Of a stretch of DNA of 64,000 bases, positions 53,962-62,223 are shown piece after piece. The notes below the pieces were generated by a model. The model was not told the DNA's origin, did no database searches, and worked only from the letters and a program-made list of their open reading frames with translations. The position numbers and the translations under genes are program-made. This stretch comes from Flavobacterium caeni (GTDB taxonomy: Bacteria; Bacteroidota; Bacteroidia; Flavobacteriales; Flavobacteriaceae). Within the stretch, counting starts at the first letter, position 1, and each line of letters opens with the position of its first letter. Where the stretch lies: contig NZ_FMVF01000009.1 in assembly GCF_900101895.1 (NCBI RefSeq), positions 124,001 through 188,000 of the forward strand. The letters run 5' to 3'.

Positions 53962-54641
53962 TATTCTTTCAAAAGTTTTGCGATGTCTTGTTGGATGGCC
54001 TTGACGCCTTGCTTTTCGAGGCCGTCGTAGTACAAAATCGGGTTGCCGTATTCGTCCTGGCGACAACGGATGTTCCCGTTTTTGTCGATGAGCGCAAACA
54101 GCCCCGAATGTTCGAATCCGCCGCCTACTTTGCTGTTTTTGCCCGCATACAGGTTAAAACCCTTGTTCGACAAACCCAGAATGTAGTCCTGGTCGCCCGT
54201 GAGCATGTGCCAGTTCGACGACTTGACGCCAATCAGATCGGCATGGTCTTTCAAGACTTGGGGGGTATCGTACTCGGGGTTGATCGTAATCGAGGCGATG
54301 CCAAAATTCGGATTCCCGAAAAACTTGTTCTGGATCTCGATCATGTTGGCGTTCATCTTGGGGCAAATCGTCGGACAGGTCGTAAAGAAAAACTCGAGCA
54401 CGTATACCTTGCCCGCAAAATCTACATTCGTGATTTTTTGGTTGTGTTGGTTGGTGAGCTCGAACTTGGGCGCCGGCCCGATGGTTTCGAGCTTCGCATC
54501 GCTGCGGTGCGTAGATACCTGGTCTACGCGTTGGCCTTCGACCACGTCATTGCCTTTGATGCGGTTGACGATCTTGGGCACAAAAATGATCCCAAAAACC
54601 AAAATAACGAGCGATATCCCGATGTATGATTTGCTTTTCAT
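53961..54641 (-). CDS. Sco family copper chaperone
   Basis: A 226-residue Sco1/SenC-type protein with one N-terminal helix (YIGISLVILVFGIIFVPK), the copper-ligating CxxxC in FFFTTCPTICPKM, and the third ligand His in GGFEHSGLFALID. Sco proteins load the CuA site of cytochrome c oxidase. It directly follows a Sco-like partner without cysteines, overlapping by one base (TGATG). Confidence 0.95.
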   Translation of the reverse strand: MKSKSYIGISLVILVFGIIFVPKIVNRIKGNDVVEGQRVDQVSTHRSDAKLETIGPAPKFELTNQHNQKITNVDFAGKVYVLEFFFTTCPTICPKMNANMIEIQNKFFGNPNFGIASITINPEYDTPQVLKDHADLIGVKSSNWHMLTGDQDYILGLSNKGFNLYAGKNSKVGGGFEHSGLFALIDKNGNIRCRQDEYGNPILYYDGLEKQGVKAIQQDIAKLLKE

Positions 54642-55282
54642 CAGATTTCCCTTGGGCTTGCGTTGTTGTTCTTTTTGTAGGCCGCGCGGTATTCGTACAG
54701 CATCACCTTAAAATCGTCGAGCATTTCGTTCGACAATTCCGCCGGATGGAACGTATTGTATCCTTCGCGGTATTCTTCGCCTGTACGGCCACGCAGGTTG
54801 CGGTCTTTGTCCAGCAGATACACGTGCGACGTACCGAAATCAGGCCCCAACTTGCCTTGCAATTTGAGCTGACTGTGGAACTTTTGGATTTCTTCGGGCG
54901 TAGCAAATACAAAATGCCAGTGCGACATATCGGTCGTGGCCGTCATCGCCTCTAGGATTTGCGCAGCATCGGCTTCGGTTCCTATCGGACAAAGGTACAC
55001 GAACTGCAAATCGGTGAATTCGTGGTAACGCAAATACACTTTTTGCTGCAGGTTGTACAGGTTGCCGCGGTTCTTGAGCAAATCTTTCCCGCCAAAACCA
55101 AGGATGGTAATTTTTCCGTTTAGCGAAATTCTTTCGTTTCGCGTCGAACGCCAGTCGCCAAAGTCGGCCACTTTAGGCGTCACCGTGGGCAAATGCGTAA
55201 ATCCGTGTACGCCCGTGGCAAAAAACAAATACGCGACAATGGGCACCACAAAAAGGGTAAAAAGAATCAGTTTTTTTTTCAT
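54641..55282 (-). CDS. Sco-like thioredoxin-fold protein without CxxxC
   Basis: A 213-residue protein with an N-terminal helix (LILFTLFVVPIVAYLFFATG) and a Sco/thioredoxin-like layout (NGKITILGFGG at the place where Sco has FFTTCPTIC, then VYLCPIG and a late GTSHVYLLDKDRNLRGRTG aligned with the His loop of Sco). The CxxxC is absent: only one Cys remains, in VYLCP. It is upstream of and coupled to the true Sco gene. It may be a degenerate partner of Sco. The start at 55282 is the first ATG that begins the helix. Confidence 0.75.
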   Translation of the reverse strand: MKKKLILFTLFVVPIVAYLFFATGVHGFTHLPTVTPKVADFGDWRSTRNERISLNGKITILGFGGKDLLKNRGNLYNLQQKVYLRYHEFTDLQFVYLCPIGTEADAAQILEAMTATTDMSHWHFVFATPEEIQKFHSQLKLQGKLGPDFGTSHVYLLDKDRNLRGRTGEEYREGYNTFHPAELSNEMLDDFKVMLYEYRAAYKKNNNASPREI

Positions 55283-55304
55283 TGCCGCTGCGTTTTGTCG
55301 GGTA

Positions 55305-55312
55305 CAAAAATA
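55305..55312 (-). promoter_or_regulatory. -7 box at the end of the subunit IV terminator
   Basis: On the minus strand TATTTTTG fits TAnnTTTG and begins in the T-tract of the preceding terminator. The Sco-like ATG lies about 22 bases downstream. Confidence 0.45.
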
Positions 55313-55341
55313 AAAAAAGACGGTCGTAAAACCGTCTTTTT
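55312..55341 (-). terminator. Terminator after the oxidase subunit IV gene
   Basis: AAAAAGACGGT (55341-55331, minus strand) pairs with ACCGTCTTTTT (55324-55314) around a 6-base loop, with a T-tract on the minus strand. Confidence 0.9.
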
Positions 55342-55358
55342 CGCTACTTATTATATTG

Positions 55359-55709
55359 TTAAAAATTCCATTTGATCGTCGATCTTTTAAAGACCTCGAA
55401 AACGTAGTCTGCTTCGACGAGTAAAATGAAAAGAAGGTACAAAACCAGGAAAACCACCGGCGCCACCACACTCCATCTAAGGCTTGCGGTTTCACCCTCG
55501 AGGTGCATGAACGCCCAAATGATGTAATAGGCCTTAAAAATGGTCAGGATGATGAAAATCCAGTTGAGCAGGTTCATGCTCAGGAAATTGGTCATGTGTA
55601 ACGATTCCGGTTTAATAATACCCAAGATAACCTCTACGGTGGTCACTACCGACAAAATGCCGAAAACCAACCAGATTCGTTTTGTATTTGATACATGTTC
55701 GTGTGCCAT
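55359..55709 (-). CDS. Cytochrome c oxidase subunit IV family protein
   Basis: A 116-residue membrane protein with three hydrophobic segments (IWLVFGILSVVTTVEVILGI, LLNWIFIILTIFKAYYIIWA and VVAPVVFLVLYLLFILLVEA) and the motif AFMHLEGE, as in prokaryotic oxidase subunit IV. It lies just after the two subunit III genes. Confidence 0.9.
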   Translation of the reverse strand: MAHEHVSNTKRIWLVFGILSVVTTVEVILGIIKPESLHMTNFLSMNLLNWIFIILTIFKAYYIIWAFMHLEGETASLRWSVVAPVVFLVLYLLFILLVEADYVFEVFKRSTIKWNF

Positions 55710-55727
55710 GGTGTTGCTATTTGAAAA

Positions 55728-56756
55728 TTAAACGAGGTAGAAAAAGGTGAATACGAATACCCAAACCAAGTCGACAAAGTGCCAGTACAAACCAACCTTT
55801 TCGACCATTTCGTAATTTCTTCGCTTTTCATAAGTACCCAACAATACGTTGAGGAAAATGATGAAGTTGATGATTACACCAGAAAATACGTGGAAACCGT
55901 GGAAACCTGTAATGAAGAAAAAGAAATCCGCAAACAACTTGCTGCCGTACTCGTTGCGCACCAAGTTGGCACCCTCTACTACGATCGCGCCGTTGGCCAG
56001 GAACTGCTCCGAAGCCTCACGCGTCAAAATTGTTTTGTGTTTGTGCTTGGTCAGGCTGTGGTCGATGCTTTTGTCGGCTTTGGCGGCCGCATCGTCTTTG
56101 TACAAGACCTCGGTACGCACACGGATGTTCGGATGCGCCTTGAAACCGGCCTGCACTTCGGCCAACGAATAGCTCGGCAAGCTGCTTCCCGATTGGAACC
56201 AGGTCGAACGGCTACGCGTCAGTTCGGCTCTTTCTTCGGGCAAATCGACCGCAAAGTCGGCCAAGGCCACGCGCTTACCTGTATCGTCTACAAACTGCAG
56301 CAAGCTACCGCCTTTGGTTTCTACCGCGCCGTACTCGCCCTTGATGAAGTTTTTCCACTCCCAAGCCTGCGACCCAACGAAGATCAAACCACCAATGATG
56401 GTCAAGAACATGTAAAACGTGACTTTCTTCTTGTTCATTTGGTGCCCGGCATCTACGGCCAACACCATCGTCACCGACGAAAAGATCAAAATAAAAGTCA
56501 TGAGCGCGACATAATACATCGGCGCTGCAACCCCATGCAAGAACGGGAAGTGCGTAAACACCTCGTCGGGCAAAGGCCAAGTTTCGATGAATTTGAATCT
56601 TGAGAAACCGTAAGCGGCGAGGAATCCCGAAAAAGTCAAGGCATCCGATACGATAAAGAACCACATCATGAGCTTTCCATAATTGGCGCCCAACGGCTCG
56701 TTACCGCCACCCCAGGTTTTTTGTTGCGTGTGTGCTGTATGCGCTGTCGCTTCCAT
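55728..56756 (-). CDS. Cytochrome c oxidase subunit III with a long inserted loop
   Basis: A 342-residue subunit III. Core helices are present (LMMWFFIVSDALTFSGFLAA at the start, GFHGFHVFSGVIINFIIFLN and YWHFVDLVWVFVFTFFYLV at the end). Between them, about residues 130-250, is an extramembrane insert with charged sequence (for example RVALADFAVDLPEERAEL and DDAAAKADKSIDH) that is not in ordinary subunit III. The insert is probably outside the membrane. The gene lies between a short subunit III gene and subunit IV. Confidence 0.93.
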   Translation of the reverse strand: MEATAHTAHTQQKTWGGGNEPLGANYGKLMMWFFIVSDALTFSGFLAAYGFSRFKFIETWPLPDEVFTHFPFLHGVAAPMYYVALMTFILIFSSVTMVLAVDAGHQMNKKKVTFYMFLTIIGGLIFVGSQAWEWKNFIKGEYGAVETKGGSLLQFVDDTGKRVALADFAVDLPEERAELTRSRSTWFQSGSSLPSYSLAEVQAGFKAHPNIRVRTEVLYKDDAAAKADKSIDHSLTKHKHKTILTREASEQFLANGAIVVEGANLVRNEYGSKLFADFFFFITGFHGFHVFSGVIINFIIFLNVLLGTYEKRRNYEMVEKVGLYWHFVDLVWVFVFTFFYLV

Positions 56757-56797
56757 AAAGTATTACGTTAAAAAGTTCCCAAATTTACGTTTTTTTC

Positions 56798-57385
56798 TTA
56801 TTTAAAGAAATATAAAAATAAAAACAAATACACCCACAGCAAATCTAGGAAATGCCAGTACATTGCACCTAGCTCTATTCCAAGGGTTTGACCGGGGCCG
56901 TATTTTTGTTTAAAATGATTATAAATTATGACCAAAAGCGCGATGAGACCGCCCGCCAAGTGGGCCATGTGCGTGATGGTGACCACATACAAAAAGGTGG
57001 TCGTGATGTTGCTCTCGCTACCGGTAAAATAAAAGCCCTGTGCAATGACGGCGTCAAAACCAGCAAATTGTAAAAAAACAAAAGCAATCCCCAAACCCAA
57101 AGTGGCGAGCAAGAAGCCCGTCGTGGCGCCGCGGTCGCCTTTTTGGACGCTTTGTTTGGCAAGGTGAAACGTCACGCTGCATGCAATGATGACGGCTGTA
57201 CTGATAAAAAAAGGCATCGGCATCTGAAAGTCCTTCAACCAATCGGCGCGGCTCTTGCTCACGATAAACGCGCTGGTGAGCGCCGCAAACATCATGACCA
57301 TGCTGCCCATCGCAAAAAGCAACAGCATTTTTTTGGAACGGTCGTTCCGGGCTTTGTCCTCGGGGGTTAAGATCGATTGGTTCAT
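56798..57385 (-). CDS. Cytochrome c oxidase subunit III
   Basis: A 195-residue subunit III of ordinary size with five predicted helices (for example LLLFAMGSMVMMFAALTSAF and HMAHLAGGLIALLVIIYNHF) and the closing motif YWHFLDLLWVYLFLFLYFF. Its start overlaps the end of cyoE by four bases. Two subunit III genes side by side are known in Bacteroidota, where they flank a caa3-like oxidase. Confidence 0.93.
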   Translation of the reverse strand: MNQSILTPEDKARNDRSKKMLLLFAMGSMVMMFAALTSAFIVSKSRADWLKDFQMPMPFFISTAVIIACSVTFHLAKQSVQKGDRGATTGFLLATLGLGIAFVFLQFAGFDAVIAQGFYFTGSESNITTTFLYVVTITHMAHLAGGLIALLVIIYNHFKQKYGPGQTLGIELGAMYWHFLDLLWVYLFLFLYFFK

Positions 57386-58296
57386 CTCAAAAACTTATCT
57401 AAAATATACACGATTTGCAACAGCGTAATGTACGAAACGCTAACCAGCATCAGCCTTTTGGCGGCCTGTGCCGTACGCAGTTGGTACAGTTTTACCGCAT
57501 AAAACAACATCCAGACGCCGAGCAGGAATACGATTCCGGCCGAAATTGGCGTGATAAAAAAGCGCCCGGTATAGCCCAAACAAGGCAACAACGACGCAAT
57601 CATGAGCCAAACGGTGTACAAAATGGTCTGCAACGCGGTCGAGCGGTCTTTCTTGCCCGAAGGCAGCATGAAAAATCCCGCCTTTTCGTAGTCTTCATAC
57701 AAAAACCAGCCGATGGACCAAAAATGTGGAAACTGCCAAAAGAATTGGATCAGGAACAACGTCCCGGCTTCGATGCCAAAATCGTCGGTGGCGGCCACCC
57801 AGCCCAGCATGAAAGGGATGGCGCCCGGGAACGCCCCCACAAAAACAGACAAAGGCGTCATGGTTTTGAGCGGCGTGTATACGCTGGTGTACAAAAAAAT
57901 CGAAATCGCGCCAAACATGGCGGTCTTTGGATTGATCAAATAAAGCAAAATCAACCCGATGATTGTAAGCGAACTCGCCACAAACAACGCAACATTAGGC
58001 GTCATTCTGCCCGCGGGAACGGGTCGGTTCTTGGTACGGTCCATCTTGGCGTCGAGGTCTTTTTCGATGACCTGGTTGAACGCATTCGACGCGCCCACCA
58101 TACAGTAGCCGCCCACCATCAGCATGGTCAGGACACGCCAACTGAACGGATAGGCCTCGTTTACGCCCAGCAGGTAACCCGCAATCGACGAAAACAGCAC
58201 GCTGATCGCCAATCCTGCCTTGGTGATTTCCTTAAAATCGGTAAAAATGGATCGAATGGAAAAGCTATTGCCCGATGCGTTCAAAACGGATTTCAT
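57382..58296 (-). CDS. cyoE: Protoheme IX farnesyltransferase (haem O synthase)
   Basis: CyoE/CtaB adds a farnesyl chain to haem B to make haem O, for the oxidase. The 304-residue membrane enzyme has the substrate-binding segment NQVIEKDLDAKMDRTKNRP with its two acidic residues, and eight to nine helices. It is first in the operon of oxidase and assembly genes, consistent with haem and copper loading in one transcript. Confidence 0.95.
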   Translation of the reverse strand: MKSVLNASGNSFSIRSIFTDFKEITKAGLAISVLFSSIAGYLLGVNEAYPFSWRVLTMLMVGGYCMVGASNAFNQVIEKDLDAKMDRTKNRPVPAGRMTPNVALFVASSLTIIGLILLYLINPKTAMFGAISIFLYTSVYTPLKTMTPLSVFVGAFPGAIPFMLGWVAATDDFGIEAGTLFLIQFFWQFPHFWSIGWFLYEDYEKAGFFMLPSGKKDRSTALQTILYTVWLMIASLLPCLGYTGRFFITPISAGIVFLLGVWMLFYAVKLYQLRTAQAAKRLMLVSVSYITLLQIVYILDKFLR

Positions 58297-58304
58297 TTGT
58301 CGCG

Positions 58305-58312
58305 CAAAGGTA
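58305..58312 (-). promoter_or_regulatory. -7 box for the oxidase operon
   Basis: On the minus strand TACCTTTG fits TAnnTTTG. Only eight bases separate it from the cyoE ATG, so the mRNA would have almost no leader. Confidence 0.45.
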
Positions 58313-58349
58313 GTTTATAGAAAGCGACTGGGCAAGCAAATTGGCGTAA

Positions 58350-58393
58350 AGTCGACCGTTAAAAGTCAAATGTCGAATGTCAAACGTCGAACG
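58350..58393. repeat. AGTCGAA-type repeats before cyoE
   Basis: Units AGTCGAC, AAAGTCAAA, TGTCGAATGTCAAA and CGTCGAAC run in series. They resemble the units at 17.56, 39.55 and 53.34 kb. The remaining 58394-58492 holds no gene I can support. Confidence 0.65.
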
Positions 58394-58492
58394 AGTAAAA
58401 ACCGATGGTCGTACAGCGCAAGCCGAACCTGCGAAAGCGATCCTCTATTCAACTAAAACCACAATACACATTGCTCGGCGTTCGACAAAATT

Positions 58493-60613
58493 TTAATAAT
58501 CGTAATACCAATTGAAGATGTCGCTGCGCAATCCAATCGAGAACCAATTGGTCGAATCGCTAAAATTTTCGAGCGTGTCTTCGAGCGGATTAAAATTCCG
58601 GTGGATGTAGCTCACAAACAATTTGAGGTTCGTGGCCGGATTGATCAGGTAACCCGTCTGGACATCGGCGATAAAAACATTGGTCGTATTGCCCTGGCCG
58701 ATCTTGACGCCCGTATTGCGCGCCCTGTTCAAATCGTAATCACGGTAAATGTTCCCACCGTAGTTGAGCGTATCGGTCGCGGTATCAAAGTCGAGTCCGC
58801 GCTTGCCGATCGTAAACTTGGCATCGGCAAAATAACGCCCCTTGTGGTAACGCGCAATCGCAATCACCTCGCGAAAGTTGCCGCCCCACTGGTGGCCCAG
58901 GCTTTGGTTGGTGTGCCCATAGTTGGTGATGGGCTCGCTGTGCGCGTACACATACGGCCGCACGTGGTTGTATTCGGCCTGCACGAGCAAATTCTCGACA
59001 TTGAACGCATTGAAATACTTCACGCCCAACTGGTACCCAAACTTGTTTTTCCAGCTTTGGTCGCCGTCCTTGATGTCGCCGAGCGAAAACTCATCGAGCA
59101 AAAACTGACCGTAAACATTGAATTGGTTGTTGATTTTGTATTTGGACGTGAGCCCCAAAAGCGCATTCCCGCTGCGCGCCGACGACGCAAATTCGACCGA
59201 TCGGTAAAAAATAATCGGATTGAAAAAACTCATGTCAAAGCCGCGGCCGTTTTCGTTGGCCCAAATCACCGATTCAAAAAAACCGATGTTGAGTCTTTTG
59301 GTCGCGTTCCAGCTCAAATAATGGTTGGCCATGTACTTGGTGGCATAGGTGCGGTCGAGCGTGACTTCGGGACGCACGTCTTTGAGGAACATATACGTAT
59401 TGGTGTACTTGATTTTCCAAAACGTAGTGTTGATTTTAAAAAACGGATAGTTGCTGACGCCATCGGTCACGATCAACGAACGATAGCCGTCGCCTACAAA
59501 ATTGCGACCGTAGCCGAGCTGCAGGTTGAACATTTTGTTGGGTGTATAACTGATGTTGGCCTCGGCGTTGGGCATGTCGTAAGAATCCGAGCTGAATCTC
59601 TTGGCGATGCCGATACCAGGTACAATCGCCGGATTTCCGCCGCCGGCAGGCCTCAAATACTCCGAATACCGGTTGTAGTAATCGGCAAAGTGCCCCTGGC
59701 TTTCGTAAATGGTTGTGGTGAAACTGATGTCGCGACCCAGCGCACCCTGCACCTGCAAGGCCCTCGTGTTCAAATAAGTATCTTGCGAATTCTTGCTTTG
59801 TGCGCGACCCACCTGTAAATCGAAAACCGGATTGAGCGTAAACCAGTAGCCCTCGCCCTGGATTTGCACGGTATTCTCGTTCCACAATTTGCGCCCGAAC
59901 CAACTGGTTTTGTTCTTGAGCAATTTTTGATTGGCCTCGCGGAGGTTGTAATAGCGCGAAACCTCTGCATAAGTATACGGCTTGACTGCGGTGTGGTTGT
60001 TGGCGCCCACTTGGTTCATCGCATCGTCGAATTGGGCGTAAAAACTGTGCGAAAACGGAATGTTCAGGTGGCTGTCGAACTTGGGCTCGTCGAATTTGTG
60101 GTAGACGATGCTGTCGTATTCGGTCAATTCCTTGCTTCGGTTGACCGCGTAGTTCGTGGCCGCGAATTGCTTCTCGGCTGCGATTTTGTCGACGGTTTCC
60201 TGCGCCACCTGGGCACTGGTTTTGAGCGGCACGGCAATCTTGATCGTATATTTCGCATAGGTCGGACTACCGTTGTAGGTAGGCGGGCTTACCTTCGGGA
60301 AATTCTCGAAAACCCTTTTGGCCTCGGCCACCAGCGGTTCGTGTGGCGCATCGGCATAAATTGGTTTGAACTTTCCTTCGGCATCCACTTCAAACAACAC
60401 AATGATGTTGCCCTTAAAATCCTGCTGTCCTTCGGGCAGTTTGTAATTGTTGAATACAAAATCCTGTACCCGCGCGTAAAAACACTGCTCGAGGTCGGCG
60501 CCCTTCTTTTCCTGACAGTCGGGAAAAACCGGAGGCTGATCGCCCGAGGTTGAAATTTGTGCCTGCGCCAACGACGCCAATGCAAAAAATAGGACAGAAA
60601 AATATTTTTTCAT
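58493..60613 (-). CDS. RemB-like outer-membrane gliding motility protein
   Basis: A 706-residue protein with signal peptide MKKYFSVLFFALASLAQAQ. Residues about 55-145 resemble a TonB C-terminal domain (GNIIVLFEVDAEGKFKPIYA then EAKRVFENFPKVSPPTYNG and YTIKIAVPL). The rest, about 190-706, is an outer-membrane barrel like that of capsule-assembly (Wzi-type) proteins, ending IGLRSDIFNWYYDY. The overall layout fits my memory of RemB, a gliding protein of Flavobacterium johnsoniae. The start at 60613 begins the signal peptide; the stretch to the deoC stop is 10 bases, suggesting co-transcription. Confidence 0.65.
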   Translation of the reverse strand: MKKYFSVLFFALASLAQAQISTSGDQPPVFPDCQEKKGADLEQCFYARVQDFVFNNYKLPEGQQDFKGNIIVLFEVDAEGKFKPIYADAPHEPLVAEAKRVFENFPKVSPPTYNGSPTYAKYTIKIAVPLKTSAQVAQETVDKIAAEKQFAATNYAVNRSKELTEYDSIVYHKFDEPKFDSHLNIPFSHSFYAQFDDAMNQVGANNHTAVKPYTYAEVSRYYNLREANQKLLKNKTSWFGRKLWNENTVQIQGEGYWFTLNPVFDLQVGRAQSKNSQDTYLNTRALQVQGALGRDISFTTTIYESQGHFADYYNRYSEYLRPAGGGNPAIVPGIGIAKRFSSDSYDMPNAEANISYTPNKMFNLQLGYGRNFVGDGYRSLIVTDGVSNYPFFKINTTFWKIKYTNTYMFLKDVRPEVTLDRTYATKYMANHYLSWNATKRLNIGFFESVIWANENGRGFDMSFFNPIIFYRSVEFASSARSGNALLGLTSKYKINNQFNVYGQFLLDEFSLGDIKDGDQSWKNKFGYQLGVKYFNAFNVENLLVQAEYNHVRPYVYAHSEPITNYGHTNQSLGHQWGGNFREVIAIARYHKGRYFADAKFTIGKRGLDFDTATDTLNYGGNIYRDYDLNRARNTGVKIGQGNTTNVFIADVQTGYLINPATNLKLFVSYIHRNFNPLEDTLENFSDSTNWFSIGLRSDIFNWYYDY

Positions 60614-60623
60614 GACTGGTTCT

Positions 60624-61367
60624 TTAATAATTGCTTTGCGCCGTACGTCCCTCGACAATGGCTTTGGCCGACGATGTCCCGATGCGTTTGACGCCCAAAC
60701 GGATCATCGCCTCGGCTTCGGCATACGTACGCACACCGCCGGCCGCTTTTACCGGGAGTGGCGAGGCATTCTCGAGCATCATCACAATCGTTTCGACGGT
60801 GGCGCCGTTGGGTTTTCCGTCGGTGGTTGGGTAAAATCCGGTAGACGACTTGACAAACACCTGGTCGTAACAATCCTCCTTAAAATGCGCCATGACCACG
60901 TTTTTGATCAAGGTCGAAAGTTGCACGACTTGCTGGTGGTCGAGCGCCGCCACCTCGATGATCCACTTGACGATCTTGTGGTGTTGCAAGCCGAGCTGCG
61001 TTCCTTTTAAAATCTCTTCCTTGACCAGCGCAACCTCGCCCTTTTTAAAGGCCTCGTAATTGCAAACGAAATCCAGGTCGTCGGCACCATCGGCAATCGC
61101 TTTCTCGGCTTCGGCCAGCTTGGCTTCGATGGGTGAACGGCCTTCGGGGAAATCGATGACGGTCCCGATGGTCAATTTCGATTGGGCGTCGGCAACCATT
61201 TGCCTAGCCATCGCGACATACTCGGGCCTGATCATGATCAACTTAAACGCCGCATCGATCGCCTCCTGGATGAATCCTTGCGCAATCCCTTTATTTTCGG
61301 CCTCGCTGATTCCAGCCTGAACGGCGGTCTTGAGGTAAGTCGAATCGAGAAAAGATTTAATGTTCAT
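60624..61367 (-). CDS. deoC: Deoxyribose-phosphate aldolase
   Basis: DeoC splits 2-deoxyribose 5-phosphate in nucleoside salvage. The 247-residue TIM barrel has the opening SFLDSTYLKT, DFPEGRSP, and the Schiff-base lysine in FVKSSTGFYP, with GGVRTYAEAE and the phosphate-site GTSSA near the end. The start at 61367 lies next to a terminator. The gene precedes the remB-like gene on the same strand, and both may be one transcript. Confidence 0.94.
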   Translation of the reverse strand: MNIKSFLDSTYLKTAVQAGISEAENKGIAQGFIQEAIDAAFKLIMIRPEYVAMARQMVADAQSKLTIGTVIDFPEGRSPIEAKLAEAEKAIADGADDLDFVCNYEAFKKGEVALVKEEILKGTQLGLQHHKIVKWIIEVAALDHQQVVQLSTLIKNVVMAHFKEDCYDQVFVKSSTGFYPTTDGKPNGATVETIVMMLENASPLPVKAAGGVRTYAEAEAMIRLGVKRIGTSSAKAIVEGRTAQSNY

Positions 61368-61379
61368 GGCGTAAAAATA

Positions 61380-61401
61380 AAAAATCCCACCAAAAGTGGG
61401 A
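61380..61401 (-). terminator. Terminator of the gcvH/VanZ transcript
   Basis: On the minus strand TCCCAC (61401-61396) pairs with GTGGGA (61390-61385) around TTTTG, followed by a T-run. The deoC ATG is 13 bases beyond. A -7-like TATTTTTA (61379-61372) follows, with the last base off consensus. Confidence 0.8.
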
Positions 61402-61414
61402 CGTATTCCTTGAT

Positions 61415-61804
61415 TTAATTCGAACGCACTGGGGCATAGCGCATTGTCGTTAAAATGATCAACACCGCCACGGTTGCTCCAAAAAGATTGGCCATGATAT
61501 CGGCCATATCGGCTTGTCTCGTGGTGGTCATGACGCCTTGCAATACTTCCATCAAGGCGCCGTAGGCCAACGAACCCACAAACACCTTGAGCAACGGCCG
61601 CGGTGTCCCGATCCTGAGATAGGCAAACCAAAGCAACGTAAAGACGAAATGAAAAACGGCGTGAACGTACTTGTCGGCACCCGCAATCTTAACCGTAGGC
61701 AACTTGTTGAAACTGACCAAACACAACACCGCAATAAGCAATGTCCATGCAACGGCCAGCGTCAGCCACAGCTTTTTATGCGCCAATAAGGTCTTTGTAC
61801 GCAT
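61415..61804 (-). CDS. VanZ-family membrane protein
   Basis: A 129-residue membrane protein with hydrophobic segments ([20 protein letters not shown] and [19 protein letters not shown]), KPLLKVF-type loops and [19 protein letters not shown] near the end, typical of VanZ-like proteins. Starts compete: ATG at 61804 overlaps the end of gcvH by 29 bases; one at 61825 would overlap more. It lies directly behind gcvH and sprA. Confidence 0.85.
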   Translation of the reverse strand: MRTKTLLAHKKLWLTLAVAWTLLIAVLCLVSFNKLPTVKIAGADKYVHAVFHFVFTLLWFAYLRIGTPRPLLKVFVGSLAYGALMEVLQGVMTTTRQADMADIMANLFGATVAVLIILTTMRYAPVRSN

Positions 61805-62156
61805 CGGCAGAGAGTAATTCGTCAAAGTCGGCCGTGTTGTTCACTTTGACTTTGATCATCCAGCCTTTGCCGTACGGGTCGGTATTGACCGTTTCGGGTG
61901 CACTTTCGAGCTCGTCGTTGAATTCGACGATTTCGCCCGCCATCGGCAGGAACAAATCCGACACCGTCTTGACCGCTTCTACCGTACCGAACACTTCGTC
62001 CTTGTCGAGCGTTTGGTCGAGCGTCTCGACTTCGACATACACGATGTCGCCGAGCTCCTTTTGTGCAAAATCGGTGATGCCCACCGTAGCGATATCGCCG
62101 TCAAGCGACACCCATTCGTGGTCTTTGGTATACTTTAAATTGGCTGGAATATTCAT
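61776..62156 (-). CDS. gcvH: Glycine cleavage system H protein
   Basis: GcvH carries the lipoyl arm between the P, T and L proteins of glycine cleavage. The 126-residue protein has the lipoylated Lys63 in [12 protein letters not shown], and the family opening [20 protein letters not shown]. Other Gcv genes are not present. No glycine-riboswitch structure is seen upstream. The gene follows sprA on the same strand; the order sprA-gcvH-VanZ is one I recall from Flavobacteria. Confidence 0.96.
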   Translation of the reverse strand: MNIPANLKYTKDHEWVSLDGDIATVGITDFAQKELGDIVYVEVETLDQTLDKDEVFGTVEAVKTVSDLFLPMAGEIVEFNDELESAPETVNTDPYGKGWMIKVKVNNTADFDELLSADAYKDLIGA

Positions 62157-62181
62157 GTTGTAGCTTGTTATATTGTTCGAA

Positions 62182-62209
62182 CAAATGTAGCGTTTGCCCT
62201 TGTGATTTT
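62182..62209 (-). promoter_or_regulatory. Promoter for gcvH
   Basis: On the minus strand TACATTTG (62189-62182) fits TAnnTTTG. A TTTT (consensus TTTG) lies 20 bases before it. The ATG at 62156 leaves a leader of roughly 20 bases, so gcvH can be transcribed without sprA. Confidence 0.5.
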
Positions 62210-62223
62210 AAAATTTTTGCGGG

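Noticed and set aside
58394..58492. A small gene between the AGTCGAA repeats and the remB-like gene
   Set aside because: No start with a plausible length or composition is seen; the segment appears to be non-coding.
62157..62223. Glycine riboswitch upstream of gcvH
   Set aside because: The gap is only 67 bases and lacks the conserved paired aptamer elements; it holds a simple promoter instead.
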